NCBI GenBank assembly: GCA_021234155.1
Contig: JAJEKV010000004.1
Location: 7,194,109-7,258,108 of the forward strand
Source of the DNA: Isoetes taiwanensis
Lineage: Eukaryota > Streptophyta > Lycopodiopsida > Isoetales > Isoetaceae
Direction: 5' to 3'
Length of the DNA: 64,000 nucleotides
Of the stretch, positions 9,912 to 21,109 are shown piece after piece. The notes beneath the pieces are model-generated. The model saw only the letters and a program-made list of their open reading frames with translations. It did not search any database and was not told the DNA's origin. Position numbers and translations under genes: made by a program. Positions within the stretch are counted from its first letter, which is position 1. Each line of letters opens with the position of its first letter.

Positions 9912-9981
9912 GGATCACACGATGCTTAATTTAGTGTGTTCCATTTTTTGTTGCATATTTACTATTCGCTTGGTGTGATCC
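9912..9981. repeat. Hairpin repeat H10
   Basis: GGATCACACGATGC (9912-9925) faces GCTTGGTGTGATCC (9968-9981). It is exactly 70 bases like H1 and its loop holds TTGTTGCATA, as in H1. It sits directly after the 9873-9902 linker, in DNA that in the second linker copy (11161-11190) has no hairpin, consistent with an insertion. Confidence 0.75.
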
Positions 9982-10344
9982 TTGAAAAATAATATGCTCT
10001 TTGAAAAGGGATGATGACTTATGTACTTAAGAGTGGTAACACATGTACAAGTAAAAAAAAAAGTTAGGTATTCAAATGGAATTAGAAGCAAAAACTTTTT
10101 ACATTCAAAATTTTTATGGCAGTATGGCTTTACATCATTTTGTAAATTTAAATGCCGGGAGGCTTCAACTATTCACAACAAAAAGCTCGGAGGCTTGGGG
10201 CATATGGTAAGAAGGAGGCAAGCTCGACTAAGAACAAAAAAAAAAAATAAGAGGTGCTCGCCTCTAACAAATTTCATTCATCCGCTTCATCAGGCAAAAA
10301 AAAAATAAGAAATAACCGTTAGTTGAATGCTTAAGAAAAGAAAG

Positions 10345-10701
10345 AAAACATGCATGTACCATGAACTAACGCCATGAGCTCCTCGAAGTCGCCAGATTCG
10401 TCTTCAACTTCTTCATCTTCTTCATCATCTCGCTTCTTCTCCGGTCGGTGACCACTCATTTTTTGAAGAATCTCCTATCCGCCTTCAAGAACACTGTGAT
10501 GAACTCTGCTCGAAATTTCCTCGATTCCTCATTTCTCGATTCCTCGCCAAAGGAATCGGAGGAATCGAGGAATCGAGGCATTTCAGAGCAAGAACCGTAG
10601 GCGGCGGAGGAGGGAATCTGCTGGGAGGGAACACCTCTTCCGGCCGTAATAGGCCTCTTGGAGGACACCTCCCGGCTCTTCAGTGAGCCTGATCTCTTCA
10701 T
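10345..10701 (-). pseudogene. Unrecognised acidic-tail gene with a frameshift at an A run
   Basis: Reading from 10701 down, the first frame begins MKRSGSLKSREVSSKR and ends at 10456 in FFKK-stop. A second frame opens at the overlapping ATGA and runs MSGHRPEKKRDDEEDEEVEDESGDFEELMALV to a possible donor (CATG/GTACAT) at about 10357. A one-base change in the AAAAAA run at the junction (about 10456-10463) would fuse them, so either a frameshift or a sequencing error is likely. The middle part is built on an inverted repeat (CCTCGATTCCTC...GAGGAATCGAGG, about 10518-10577). No known domain. Confidence 0.4.
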
Positions 10702-10895
10702 GGCGATGGACTAGAGAAATTGGGCGGAGGATCTAGCAAAGATTGGGCGGAGATTGGGGGGAGAATGGGCGCCAATCTAGGGTCGGAATAGATATAGGCT
10801 GGATTAGACGGAAAATCGTAGGGAATGATTCAGTATTCCGGTCCTATCAACCATCATTACATGCCATTATGTGCATATCTCGAAATTTGAGCCAT

Positions 10896-11000
10896 ATCTA
10901 ATATCTTCCTTTTTAACCTTATACCTAAATATCCAATATCTTCCTTTTTTTAACCTTATTCCTAAATAGCCAATATCTTCCTTTTTAACCTTATTCCTAA
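10896..11000. repeat. Three tandem ~39 bp units
   Basis: CCTTATTCCTAAATA-CCAATATCTTCCTTTTT-AA is repeated three times with small changes. AT-rich and non-coding. Confidence 0.7.
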
Positions 11001-11202
11001 ACCTATATGATTTGAGTTTAACCGTAAAATGAACACCGATATAATTCAATTTAACATACTATTTAATACCAAGATGCTACGTCACACTATGTCGATAATT
11101 GGGATTTAAAAAAAAAAACACTCCAAACCCTCCTCGAAAACCACGTAAAGTGCCGACCTCACTTGTGTTTAAGTTTAATTTGACAACAAGCAACTTCCAT
11201 CT

Positions 11203-11779
11203 TGTGTAGATCGCGACGGCGAAATCAAGGTGTGGTATTTTTATGCCCCAACACAATTCGGGCTTCGTGTGAGCGAACGTCCGATACTAACCGTTTTTGA
11301 AATTTGCAACGTGCATATGGAAATCGAAAAGTCCATTCTCCTACAATCCATGCTTTTATACATTAAGCAAATTCAAATTTGGAATTGTAGGGGCGGAAGC
11401 CCTGTATTAGGATGAAGTGAAGATCGGTTAAAGCGCACCGCTGCGCCCTCCAAAATGAAAGTCCGACCGATACAAAGCTTCAACCTACACATTCAACTTT
11501 TGAAATGTAGAAGGCGGTGACACGCACGCTTACCAAGAGACACCGTCATGAGTTGCCGGTATGCTATAATGCAAGTGGCATTTTAGAAGCGCCACGTGTT
11601 GCATCAGTCCGTCTGACAACCAACAGAATTAAATACATATGGCGCCATGAATGTGCAATCCCCCTTATTCCGGAAGAATATTCCAAGCAAATCTGTAATT
11701 ATGAGAGTTTGGTATCCTAGGTGGCATGGGAAAAAGGGAGCGGAAATATGACGTGGAATGGCTGATAGGAGGCCATTTT
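11203..11779. repeat. 0.6 kb direct repeat, copy 2
   Basis: Second copy of the block at 9203-9802. The centres are about 2.0 kb apart. Confidence 0.8.
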
Positions 11780-11799
11780 CAGACCCCAAATCCGCCCTA

Positions 11800-13209
11800 A
11801 TGGGTGCTTGAAAGTCATCTGGTTCTGTTACAAAAGTTTCGTATCAAAGATTTAGTGATTGGCTATGTAACGACATATCTAGTGCAGCTAGAAAGGCAAG
11901 GGTATCAACTGCTTTATAGGTGTGTCTGAAGGGAGTAAGGATGAGTTGGCGGCAATCTTGGATACATTGAAATCTTGACAGACTCAGCTTCAGCAACAAC
12001 TACCTCCAGATGACATATTTTACCAATTTGGTTGTCAAAATATAGTTCAGCGTCTGGAATTCCTGTGGTTGGGGTGGACCATCAAGCTCATATTAAGTGT
12101 GTTGAGAACTTGTTCTCGTGTGCAGTTCTTGGTTACTTTACTGATGGCTACTTAGATTTCTCATGATTTCATGTTTGGTTGTCTCGTCTTTTGCGGCATC
12201 TTCAGCTTCCTCCCTTTCAGTCCATCAAGTTGTTGGCAAAAACTTTGTTCTAATCATGTTTGAGAGTAGTGATGCAGTGCACTCTTTGGTTTCTAGAGGG
12301 ATTGATCCATTTGACGGAGAATGTATAATGTACCAGTATACTCTCCTGGTTTTATACCAGATATAGTTTATGCACTAAAGATGCCTTGTTGGTTAATACC
12401 TAATCTTCTTCCAGATCTAATGACTCATCAGTTTTTAGTGGCAATTGCATCTGGACTTGGGGTTTATATCTCACACTATATATCATGAATGGTTTGAGGA
12501 TTTGTGTTTCTATGCCAGTAGACTCGCCTTTACCAGATTGTATAGTTTTGAAGAGTGGACATTGGTACAAAAAGTTGGATCTTAAGCTTCTGAACGGTCC
12601 AGAATTGCTCGCTTGTTTCCTAATAAGGAGGCCTTTGCTAGCTTTTGTCGAGGCACTCGTGCATCTCAGGCATCTGCTCGACCTTCCCCTTCTCCTCAGG
12701 TTCAAGCTTCCATTGTTGTTCCTTCACATTGTTTTACATTACTCGTCTATGGAAGATGCTCTACCTCTAGTTCCAATAGTGTCCTCCTCTGCACCATCAG
12801 CAGCTGCACCTATCGCTCCTATTCTCTATGTTGATGCCTCTTCATCTCATACTTATGAGGTTGTTATGGCTGATGGTCCTAATCTTCAATGCTCAAAAGT
12901 GTCATGGCAACATGTCAACTGGAAGAACACAGCTAAGAAGAAGTCTGCTATGTCATCTCATGAGGCAATCCCGCCTCGTACTATTCAGTGACATTATAAT
13001 TTGATCTCTATGGATGATCATCTCGATGTGGCAGAACATGATGATTGTGATGAAACCATTAAATGTTCAAGGTGGCACAAGGGATGTGATTATCCACTGT
13101 GTATGAGTGGTTTTGCTTAGTGGACAATTTTGTCCTTTCGCAATTCTCTTGTATGTATCTTGATTTTTTTTCTTGATAATAGATCGTCGTCCTTCAAAAA
13201 AAAAAAAAA
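11800..13209 (+). mobile_element. Retroelement remnant with poly(A) tail
   Basis: The segment ends in a 14-base A run (13196-13209) preceded by CTTGATAATAGATCGTCGTCCTTC, the usual kind of LINE 3' end. Coding traces at about 12163-12500 read NFVLIMFESSDAVHSLVSRG and, in another frame, LKMPCWLIPNLLPDL and LVAIASGLG. The order resembles the DUF4283-type N-terminal domain of plant LINE ORF1 and zinc-knuckle proteins (motif LPL..W....L..IAS.LG). A further open frame (12485-12991) continues to the tail region. No reverse transcriptase is seen, so it is internally deleted or a processed copy of an ORF1-like message. Confidence 0.45.
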
Positions 13210-14050
13210 GGTTTAGAGTCTTATCACAGGGGAAATGGAAAAGAATAAAAAGGAAAATAAAAAAGGGAAAAGCAAGGAAGGCAAAGGCAAAAGGTAAAGT
13301 GGTAGAATGCTCTTCATTGTGTAATCTTATAAATGTGGATTAATTTAACAATTGCTCAAGTATAACATTTACAGTCCTAGCTTATATGCCTAATTTATAG
13401 TTCTTAGGGCCCAACCTGGTAGTTTAATTTAACTTTTTTTGCCATAGGTAAATGCTAAGCCCCACAAAGGGCGGCCTTGTTAGGCATGGGATGACCTTTA
13501 ACTGGGCAGCAAGGTTCCTCATCCATAGCTGGGTTATTATAGGTTCTCTATGCTATAGCTCGATTATCAAAGGTTTGGAAGGCTATAATTGGTTATCAGA
13601 GGTTCGCAGATGCTCCCAACCTGGATTATCAGCATCTAAAGCTAAATCCAGGGCTGAATCATGCACATCGCTGGATAATCATGCATGGTGGTGCCCCTCC
13701 CAAGAGTTTGCTTGCCTGTTATGCCCTATCACTGGCATGAATCAACCACTGGCATGAATCAACGGCTAGGAATGCCTTGATACAAAAGCCTGCTGGTTAA
13801 GAACCCTAGATGAAACCCTTGCACAAATAACGTAATTCGGATCATTTACAACGTTGGCCTGGAGAGTTTCAGTGTCGAGACAATAATGGCTCAAACTAGA
13901 ACTTGATGCCAATCAGATTGAATCCGCTATAGTTGGAAAAAAGGTCAGAAAAGCCAAGAAAATGTGACACGAAGAAAATGCTCCATGAACTTCCGATTGA
14001 AAAGAGGTTTCCGGCGGAAACTGTTTTCTACGGATCCAGCATTTAAGGGC
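13210..14050. other. Intergenic, no gene supported
   Basis: AT-rich at first, then a repetitive stretch around 13500-13700 with recurring AGGTT-C-T and GATTATCA words. One 101-codon frame (13452-13757) has no recognisable features. The end of this stretch contains the expansin promoter. Confidence 0.5.
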
Positions 14051-14055
14051 AAGAG

Positions 14056-14064
14056 TATATAAAT
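14056..14064 (+). promoter_or_regulatory. TATA box of the expansin gene
   Basis: TATATAAAT, 35 bp before the ATG at 14091. This implies a very short leader if both are used. Confidence 0.45.
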
Positions 14065-14090
14065 CCCCTGCAACTTGGATCTTCCCAACA

Positions 14091-15204
14091 ATGAGCACAT
14101 TCACGATCTTGTTCATCCTGCTCACCAAGACGCATGCAACGAAGTGGCAACTGGCAACAGCAACGTGGTATGGGAGTGCGAATGGCGCAGGCACAGACGG
14201 TAAGCAAAGCAGCTTGAGGATGTTGTTGCATAATAATAATAATATTGAGCATTGGGCTTGGCGTGCAGGAGGAGCATGTGGATATGGCCGCCTTCCTGGG
14301 ACACCTTACGGCTTAGATGTTACTGCAGGAAGCCCAGTTCTGTACAAAAATGGACTAGGATGCGGTGCCTGCTACGAGGTGAGAGACATGTTTGAATGCG
14401 CGCCCATATTGCTTGCATTTTATCAACCCACCCTCATTTTGGTTGCAGATAAAGTGCTTGGAAGGGCAGCTGTGTTCATCCACACCTGTCAAGGTAGTCA
14501 TCACGGATGAATGTCCAGGTGGTTACTGTTCAAATGGCAGAACCCACTTCGACACTAGTGGAACTGCATTCGGTCAAATGGCCACTCAGAGTGAAGGCTC
14601 TCAGCTATTGAATGCAGGTGCCATACAGGTCCTCTATACAAGGTAAACTATTGATTCATTGCCTTTTACTAATACGTCTCATGCCCCTAATCAGATTTTG
14701 TAGCAGGACACCATGCAGTTATGAAGGAAAGGGAATCGAGTTTCAAGTTGCTGATGGATCCAGCCCATTTTGGTTTTCTGTAATAATCAGATATGCTGCC
14801 GGACCAGGAGATGTAGGTGCAGCCCATCTTCTACAGGTAGCTATGCATAAAGCTCACATTTTCAACAGCGTGGGTTTAACTAATTTGTTTCTTGACCTGT
14901 CTGCCAACAGGAAGGATCTCAAACATGGCTGCCCATGTATCAGGTTTGGGGCGCAAATTGGTGCATCAATGGAGGTCCTTTAAAAGCACCCTTCACTTTG
15001 AAACTTACATCACTCTCTGCCAATCAGACCATTACTGCCTACAATGTGATCCCAGAAGACTGGACGCCAGGTAGAACATATGAAGCAGATGTCAACTTTG
15101 CTGGCAGCTTTTATGAGATACAGGGCAGCAATGCCCTACATACTGCAACTTCAAGAAAACTATGTGCACTGATGTTGTGGCTTGTCATTCTTTGCTTCAT
15201 ATAA
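14091..15204 (+). CDS. Beta-expansin (cell-wall loosening protein), five exons
   Basis: Expansins loosen the cell wall by slipping cellulose-matrix contacts. Exons that join in phase are 14091-14199, 14269-14378, 14449-14642, 14707-14836 and 14911-15204, each bounded by GT/AG, giving 278 residues. A short hydrophobic signal peptide is followed by ATWYGSANGAGTD, GACGYG, the cysteine pattern of the GH45-like domain (CGACYEIKC, ITDECPGGYC), the HFD motif (HFDTSGTAFG) that marks this superfamily, and a C-terminal CBM63-like domain (WGANWCINGG, LTSLSANQTI, WTPGRTYEADVNF). The ATWYGS-x-NGAG-x-D start and HFD with SGTAFG favour beta- over alpha-expansin. Odd points are a very short N-terminus and a hydrophobic C-terminal tail (LCALMLWLVILCFI) not usual in expansins, possibly a GPI-type signal. 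Apparently intact. Confidence 0.85.
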
Positions 15205-15474
15205 ACTCAGCTTTTATCCTTGTCTTGTTATCTTCATATGTTCATTACTAGTTTTTCTGTTGCCTGAACTAGGCAATTTTCCATGTTCAGGGTAATTGGA
15301 ATGTCTTTCATTTAACAAATTCACTTCAGTGGGCATAAAGTATCTCAAAACCAAGACTTTTTAAGAAGTATCTCAAGACTAACAATTTATTCGCTCCTGA
15401 GAGCCTAAAACATAATGCAGACAATGCGGAGAGTGTAGAACCCCAGAAGAAACCTCCTTGCTTGGACAGACAGG

Positions 15475-15501
15475 CAGAGAGAGAGAGAGAGAGAGAGAGA
15501 G
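15475..15501. repeat. GA dinucleotide tract
   Basis: About 13 GA units, with a shorter GA tract at 15715-15728. Between the expansin and the RING gene. Confidence 0.8.
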
Positions 15502-15976
15502 TCATTTTTATTATTATGTCAATTGAAACCCTCCAGGTCTACAAGACATTCATATGTCGATTACATCATCAAAGTACATATAGTGTGGAGCGTCAAAATG
15601 CTTTGATCCCTCATTCTCCTCGCCAACGTCACATAGTAGTTTTCTCTTTGCTGAAAACATACACTCAGGTAATTTCCAATACTTCTGGTTGGCAATTCAA
15701 AGAACGTAACCACAGAGAGAGAGAGAGGGATGCTTTTACCTCCAATTCACATGTAGAAATCGTCAATTCATACATAAAGACTGAAGTAGGCTTTCAACAA
15801 TATCCTGACAGACTGTTAATGCAAACTGCTTCCTTTTTCTGATGGTCTAGTCACTACATTCTAAATTTACTGAAAAAGAATTTAGTTGAGAGCAAAATAA
15901 ATGATTTCTCTCTCCAAATTTCCTTGCCATAACAAAACCTTGTACCCCAGGGCAGTGCAAAGATCTATTAGACGAC

Positions 15977-17379
15977 CTACTTTGTACTGCCACCTAAATA
16001 AATGCGATGAACCATCCCAGTCGTTAACTTCTTCCGACATGTTGGGCACTTTTTTTGAACCTTAATTGCTGAGCATATGCAATCTTTGCAAAAAATATGT
16101 CCACAAATAGTAGAAGTTTCTTCCTTCATGGTATCGTAGCAAATTGCACAAGTAAGCTGAACCTCCTTCGAAGGAGCTTGATCTTCAGATGCAGGGGTTA
16201 CATGCATTTTCTTCTGCAAATAAACATCAGTTTCCATTAGCATACAGCACAAATTTTGTCCTCCATTCTAAAAAAAAGGTAGTAACAGTTTTAGCTAGCT
16301 AAATAGAAGTCACTTGCTTTGGGGTTCTCGACGACAACTTCACAATCATCATTAATGGAAGTGAGATCAATTGTATTTTCTGGCAAAACAGAACGCCGCT
16401 GGCGCCGTCGATTTTTTGTTTGTAAATGATATCGCCGCCTTGACGAGGATGAGGATGATGCTGGTAGATGCCCTAAAAATTATTTCGAAATTTTGGAACG
16501 TATTAACAATACAAGCAGAAGACTTAAAAAGCATGTCATGATAAAGACGAAAATAATGATACACAACAGGCTTCACAATCTAATTACTGAATTTCCGGAA
16601 AATACAGAACAATGAGAATCCCTTGAATAAACCTCATCATAAGAAACATAGCATCAATACGTATAAAAAGATGTTGGTAGTCCAGTTTTGCACATGAAGG
16701 GATGGCTTGAAATACATCCTAATGATAAGAGGCAAAGGCAAGCATCATCAAGCATGTCAAGACTTCACTACTCACTAGAAATGTACCTCACACAACAAAA
16801 TTAAACACGAGTCGTACCTGCTGGACCAAGACGCAGCTGCAAAAGGTCATCTTCGCCGTGTCTGCTTTCAGTATTTGATGCTGCCTTTGCCTGAACAAAT
16901 CCGAGTTTTAATTGACTAAAACCTAAGCATAACCTTTCTTAACAAAATAAATTTAATTTTCTAATGCAAGAGCTGCACTAATATAAGCCAAAAAAAGAAA
17001 AGTTTTCAAGTAATTTTTCAGTCAAACTTGCATACTAATTACAAGCATCAAAATATGGATAGTGTAATACTATGTAGACAAATCATGCCGTAAATGCACA
17101 CATGGCCCAAACCTGTGCAAATGAACGAGGGGAAGTCACTTGAACTTCATCGTCATCATCCAATACAACAATCATATTGGCCACTGTGCTTGTTGAAGAT
17201 CGAAATAACCCTAACTTGCTTCTTTCGTGAACCACCTGACAGCTAACTTCACGACTCACCCCACAGCTCAGGTTCAAATCCAATACCCCTTTAGACTTCA
17301 ATGTGATTTCATGTCTGTCTTCCTGGTTCATAAAGTTCATATCTTGCTTTAAGCCAGAAAAATTCTGCAGATCATACAT
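15977..17379 (-). CDS. RING-type E3 ubiquitin ligase with SUMO-binding-like motifs
   Basis: Probably a nuclear E3 ligase of the small plant RING family that includes Arabidopsis At5g48655. Exons on the minus strand are 17379-17113, 16890-16818, 16472-16314 and 16213-15977. The N-terminal exon carries VLDLNL and IVVLDDDDEV, followed by SPRSFAQ, which matches the family pattern of an acidic SUMO-interacting motif before SPRSFA. The third exon has a basic patch and a second SIM-like TIDLTS with acidic residues. The last exon has a C3HC4 RING: CAICYDTM, CGHIFC, CKDC and CPTCRKK. Two SIMs plus RING is the layout of SUMO-targeted ligases. The first three exons join in phase; the obvious donor of exon three (GCAA/GTGACT) leaves one base over, so that boundary or an extra exon is unresolved. 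The start may lie further upstream (frame at 17928-17743). Confidence 0.75.
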
Positions 17380-17929
17380 GAGGTTGATTGATTAAACAAA
17401 GTTGTTTCTTAACACCATGTAAGCGCATACCACAAAACCCACTCATAATTCACGAAATAAATGATGACACAAACCTAATGCGAGTATCGCAGCAACGCAT
17501 TGACGCTATCTTTAAAAACAAGAAAATGCAAACCCCTAACCTTGAAAAAAAATTTGCCGGCTCAGCCTCAAATTCGAAAAAATTTGGCACAATCCCTCCA
17601 ATTTATCTTGTCATAACCTCTAGAACTCCGTCTGGAAACGGCAAGACAAACAATCAATCCTGCAACAGAATGCAAAGAATCTGATACCCGGAACATAAAA
17701 GCGTCGCCAAAATTTTACCTAGACATAAGTCGGTACAAAAGTTTAATTCTTTATTCGTGGAGATAAGCAGGTATGTTTGAATGAAGAAGCGCCAGACGCC
17801 GTAGCTAAGCCTGGCGTTGAGCGAAGCAATAACGAGGAAACTGCCCTCACTCGATCTTCTGCCAAACGGAGCGACGACACAAGAACGAGCGATTTAATAA
17901 TCTGCCGTTTCCACGGAGTCCTAAACACA

Positions 17930-20640
17930 AAAGATTAGCACGCCTTTAGGGCCTTTGTTCCTAAATAATGATCCCCATGCAAGAAGAGAGGTAAACCTTT
18001 GGCATATTCCATATAATATGTTGATCGATTACAGCAGATTGAGGAGAAAATATGCAGACTGAAGAAACCAAAGAAGGATTTGGAATTGCAGTTCTCTATG
18101 ATATGTATATATTATGTTTGTCCATGTTGCATGTGATAGAGCTTTTTTTCTTATCTTTTTTATTGAAATGCGATGGGGTTCCGGAATGATGCATGCAGCG
18201 TTCCCTTTTAGTTTGCATTCCCCTTGAGGGATGCTGGTTGCCGACCGATCAAAATCTTTGAATGGAAAAAAAACTTCGATGCAGTGTCCCTCCTTCCTAC
18301 GAATTTCTCACTCCCTACAAGTCGAATTTTGCTCTTTCATCTTGGTGCCTCACTAGGTTGTCTGATTCTTGACGTGGGCGAATCATCAAATAGTGAGTAA
18401 AGTTGAGACTCCATAAACAACAAGTTTTCTCTTATGGGTGCCCATTATCGCATTTACAGTGCCGATTTTTTCATTTGTCTAACATAAAAACTGAACAAAT
18501 CTTTCTCTTCATTAATGCTTAGTGATCCATCACCAAGTTTCAAAGAGTATGCAACAAGACGGGAGGCTTCTACGGATCAAAGCATTGGTGCAGATTACTG
18601 TGGTGCTAAGGTTGGTGCAGATCAGAACAACTGGCTTCTTTTGTGCATAGGATACGATATGATCTATGTACTATTCTCAAACAAATGCATTATTTTCAAT
18701 TTGGTTGGATTGGCTTAGGGTGTCGTTGGTAACAGGTGTCCAATATCCCGATAGTGCCCAATAGTAGTCCGGCCTTATTTTCTCTGTTGGCAAGTACCTC
18801 CTTTAGAATTTTGGTTTTACCAAAATCAATTTCGATTTTTTGCCATCAATCCACTTTTGTTGTCTAGAACTTTTCTTTCTTAAACTTATGCAAGCTGGTT
18901 GCACAGCCTTTTCTCTTAGGCTTTTCTATCTGGCTGTAAACTGCACACTGCATCCTCTATAGGAACAATGTACACTTCTGTCCACAGAAATGAGCTCCTT
19001 ATAACAAAAACATTGGACCTGTAACAGATGTTGATAGTCTTAGAAGATTGTTAAAACAATCATATTGAACTCCATGCCTTCTTTACATATGCTTTGCACA
19101 ATAGAATAGAGAAAATAAGAAAAGTAAATAAAAAAAGCCAGTTTCTCTTGGTTTCCAGAGTCCAAATGATCATAGGCAAAACCCTAAGTTAGGAGGGGGC
19201 ACAAAGCAGGTTAAATACTAGAATTAATGGTTTCTATACAAATATTGGTGAAGGTGCTTAATTAACATTTGACCTGTCCCATGATGGACTATTAAAGGGC
19301 ATTTTGAAGGTTCACAAAAAAAAATCATATAAAATCAAGAACACAAAAACTAGCCAAACACTTTCTAGAAGTTCATATATGCAATCATGCTTCGCATGAA
19401 AAATATACAAAAATGTATCAGCTCCCATTCTTGTAAGCTATGCTCCAGCAAACCCAAGGGGGTCAAGTACCAAAAGCTTCATGTTCACACAAAGTAAAAT
19501 GTCCTGATGAAAAGATTTTTTTGATTTTTTTTGTTATAATGTTATTTTTTTGCACGAATGTTATGGTATAAAAAATCACATCTCAATTCGAAGTCTATAA
19601 AAAAAATTTAGTGGCCCGAGCGGGCCACTTGGCCACAAATTACCGGTTCAGGCAAAATGCGACGGCCGGCTTGAGTAGGATGCCTTACCTACGGACTCGC
19701 CATTTCGTGGCACTTTATTGCCTATTATGACATTAGAATGGCCAATAAGATATTTACTAATTGGAGTGGAGAACTATATATGCTTATGATATGGCCATTT
19801 AGGCTACTTGGCCAAATCCTGTAATGCCCTACTTTTGCCCAAATCCTAACTCACTAAGAAACCCCCAAAGAATTCGTCACTTATGGTGGGGACAATATTG
19901 TTAGAACTTTTTATTCCTAAATATATCTACCAACTAAGAATAATCCCGCAATCGAATGCTAAGGCAAGTTTCCCGCTCTTTACAAAGACCCGGCATCCGA
20001 TTTCTGATTTTCCTACCATCAATCTGTGCATTATTGAAATACATGGGGTATGAATTCAAATTCATACAATATGTAACTTAAACGCATTTATATAAGATAG
20101 CGACTTCTTTATGTTTTGACAACTAGCTCTATATTCAATAAGGTTCTAGCTAAAAATCGCCATTTGAGCTACACATTGTTAGATATTTGGTTCAAAAATC
20201 GTCAATTGAGTTGCAACCACATTAGAAAAAAAAAAAGAAAACTGGCCAGTTGAGGCTGCACATTTGTGGGCATATTTTACAAGGAATGGCCAATTCGTTA
20301 TACTTATACAAAATTATAGGTCCCTTAAAATGTTCCCTGGAAGGAAGGTAAAGCAATTCAAACATGACAGTGTCAAAACTGTCCTCTGCCTTCTGAGAAC
20401 CAGTACTGGTTCCTAGAAAGCAGTTGTGATATAAAAACAACAACTTTCAGAAGGAGATCAATTTTGAGTTCTTATTTGGTATATAAGTAGTTCACAAAGT
20501 CTTCCATCCTAGAAAAATGTTTCTTGAGTTTGAATTTGATGTTTGACTTTTACTTCTATTTTCAATTTTAGGGGATTTATACAAAAGGATAGCATTGCTA
20601 TATACGAGTCTAGGTTGTCCTCCAAAAAATCACATTATGA
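17930..20640. other. Long intergenic stretch without a supported gene
   Basis: AT-rich, no convincing coding frame. It contains a compact GC-rich hairpin at 19611-19628 (GTGGCCCG/CGGGCCAC with a two-base loop), followed closely by another CTTGGCCAC. Nothing else stands out. Confidence 0.6.
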
Positions 20641-20650
20641 AAGTTTATAA

Positions 20651-21060
20651 GAATAGAATAGAATAGAATAGTTTTTTTAACGTCCACGGAGACCAATAGG
20701 TCATGGGACCCATACAATGGGCTAGTACAATCATTACTACTAGGATTAAAAAACCCCTGCCTCGAAAGGTTTTCAAGGGAAAAACCTTTGCAGTAATGAT
20801 GATACTAGACAAACGGAGATAATGACTACTGAGGGCTCAGTAATTGCAGACGTTTATCTAGAACCTCAAGTATGTATAATGCCAAGTCATGCACAGATGG
20901 TGCTCTGAGAAGTTGTGGAAGCGTGGAATGGAATGCTAAGGTCAAAAAATGATTCCAGACTATCTCAAAAGCAGGGCAACTCAGAAGAGTATGGCTTTCA
21001 TCTTCAATAACCTGTAACTGGCAACAGGCACATAATCTCGGATGTGAAACCAACGCAAAA
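20651..21060 (-). mobile_element. 5'-truncated LINE with (TATTC)n tail
   Basis: On the minus strand the last 75 codons (21053-20826) encode CACCQLQVIEDESHTLLSCPAFEIVW, the C-x2-C...H-x4-C zinc-binding motif at the end of plant LINE reverse transcriptases. The 3' untranslated region (20825-20671) ends in CGTGGACGTTAAAAAAAC and then four TATTC units (plus strand 20651-20670). The upstream end is cut at about 21060-21100 next to gypsy sequence, the usual 5' truncation. Two further tails of this family occur at 53071 and 56840. Confidence 0.7.
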
Positions 21061-21109
21061 ACAAGCTCGTGGAAAGAGCAAAAGACATGGTAAAAAAAAA
21101 ATCAAAAAT

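Noticed and set aside
19611-19628. Compact GC hairpin as a terminator
   Set aside because: No gene lies nearby on either strand, and plant Pol II does not use such terminators.
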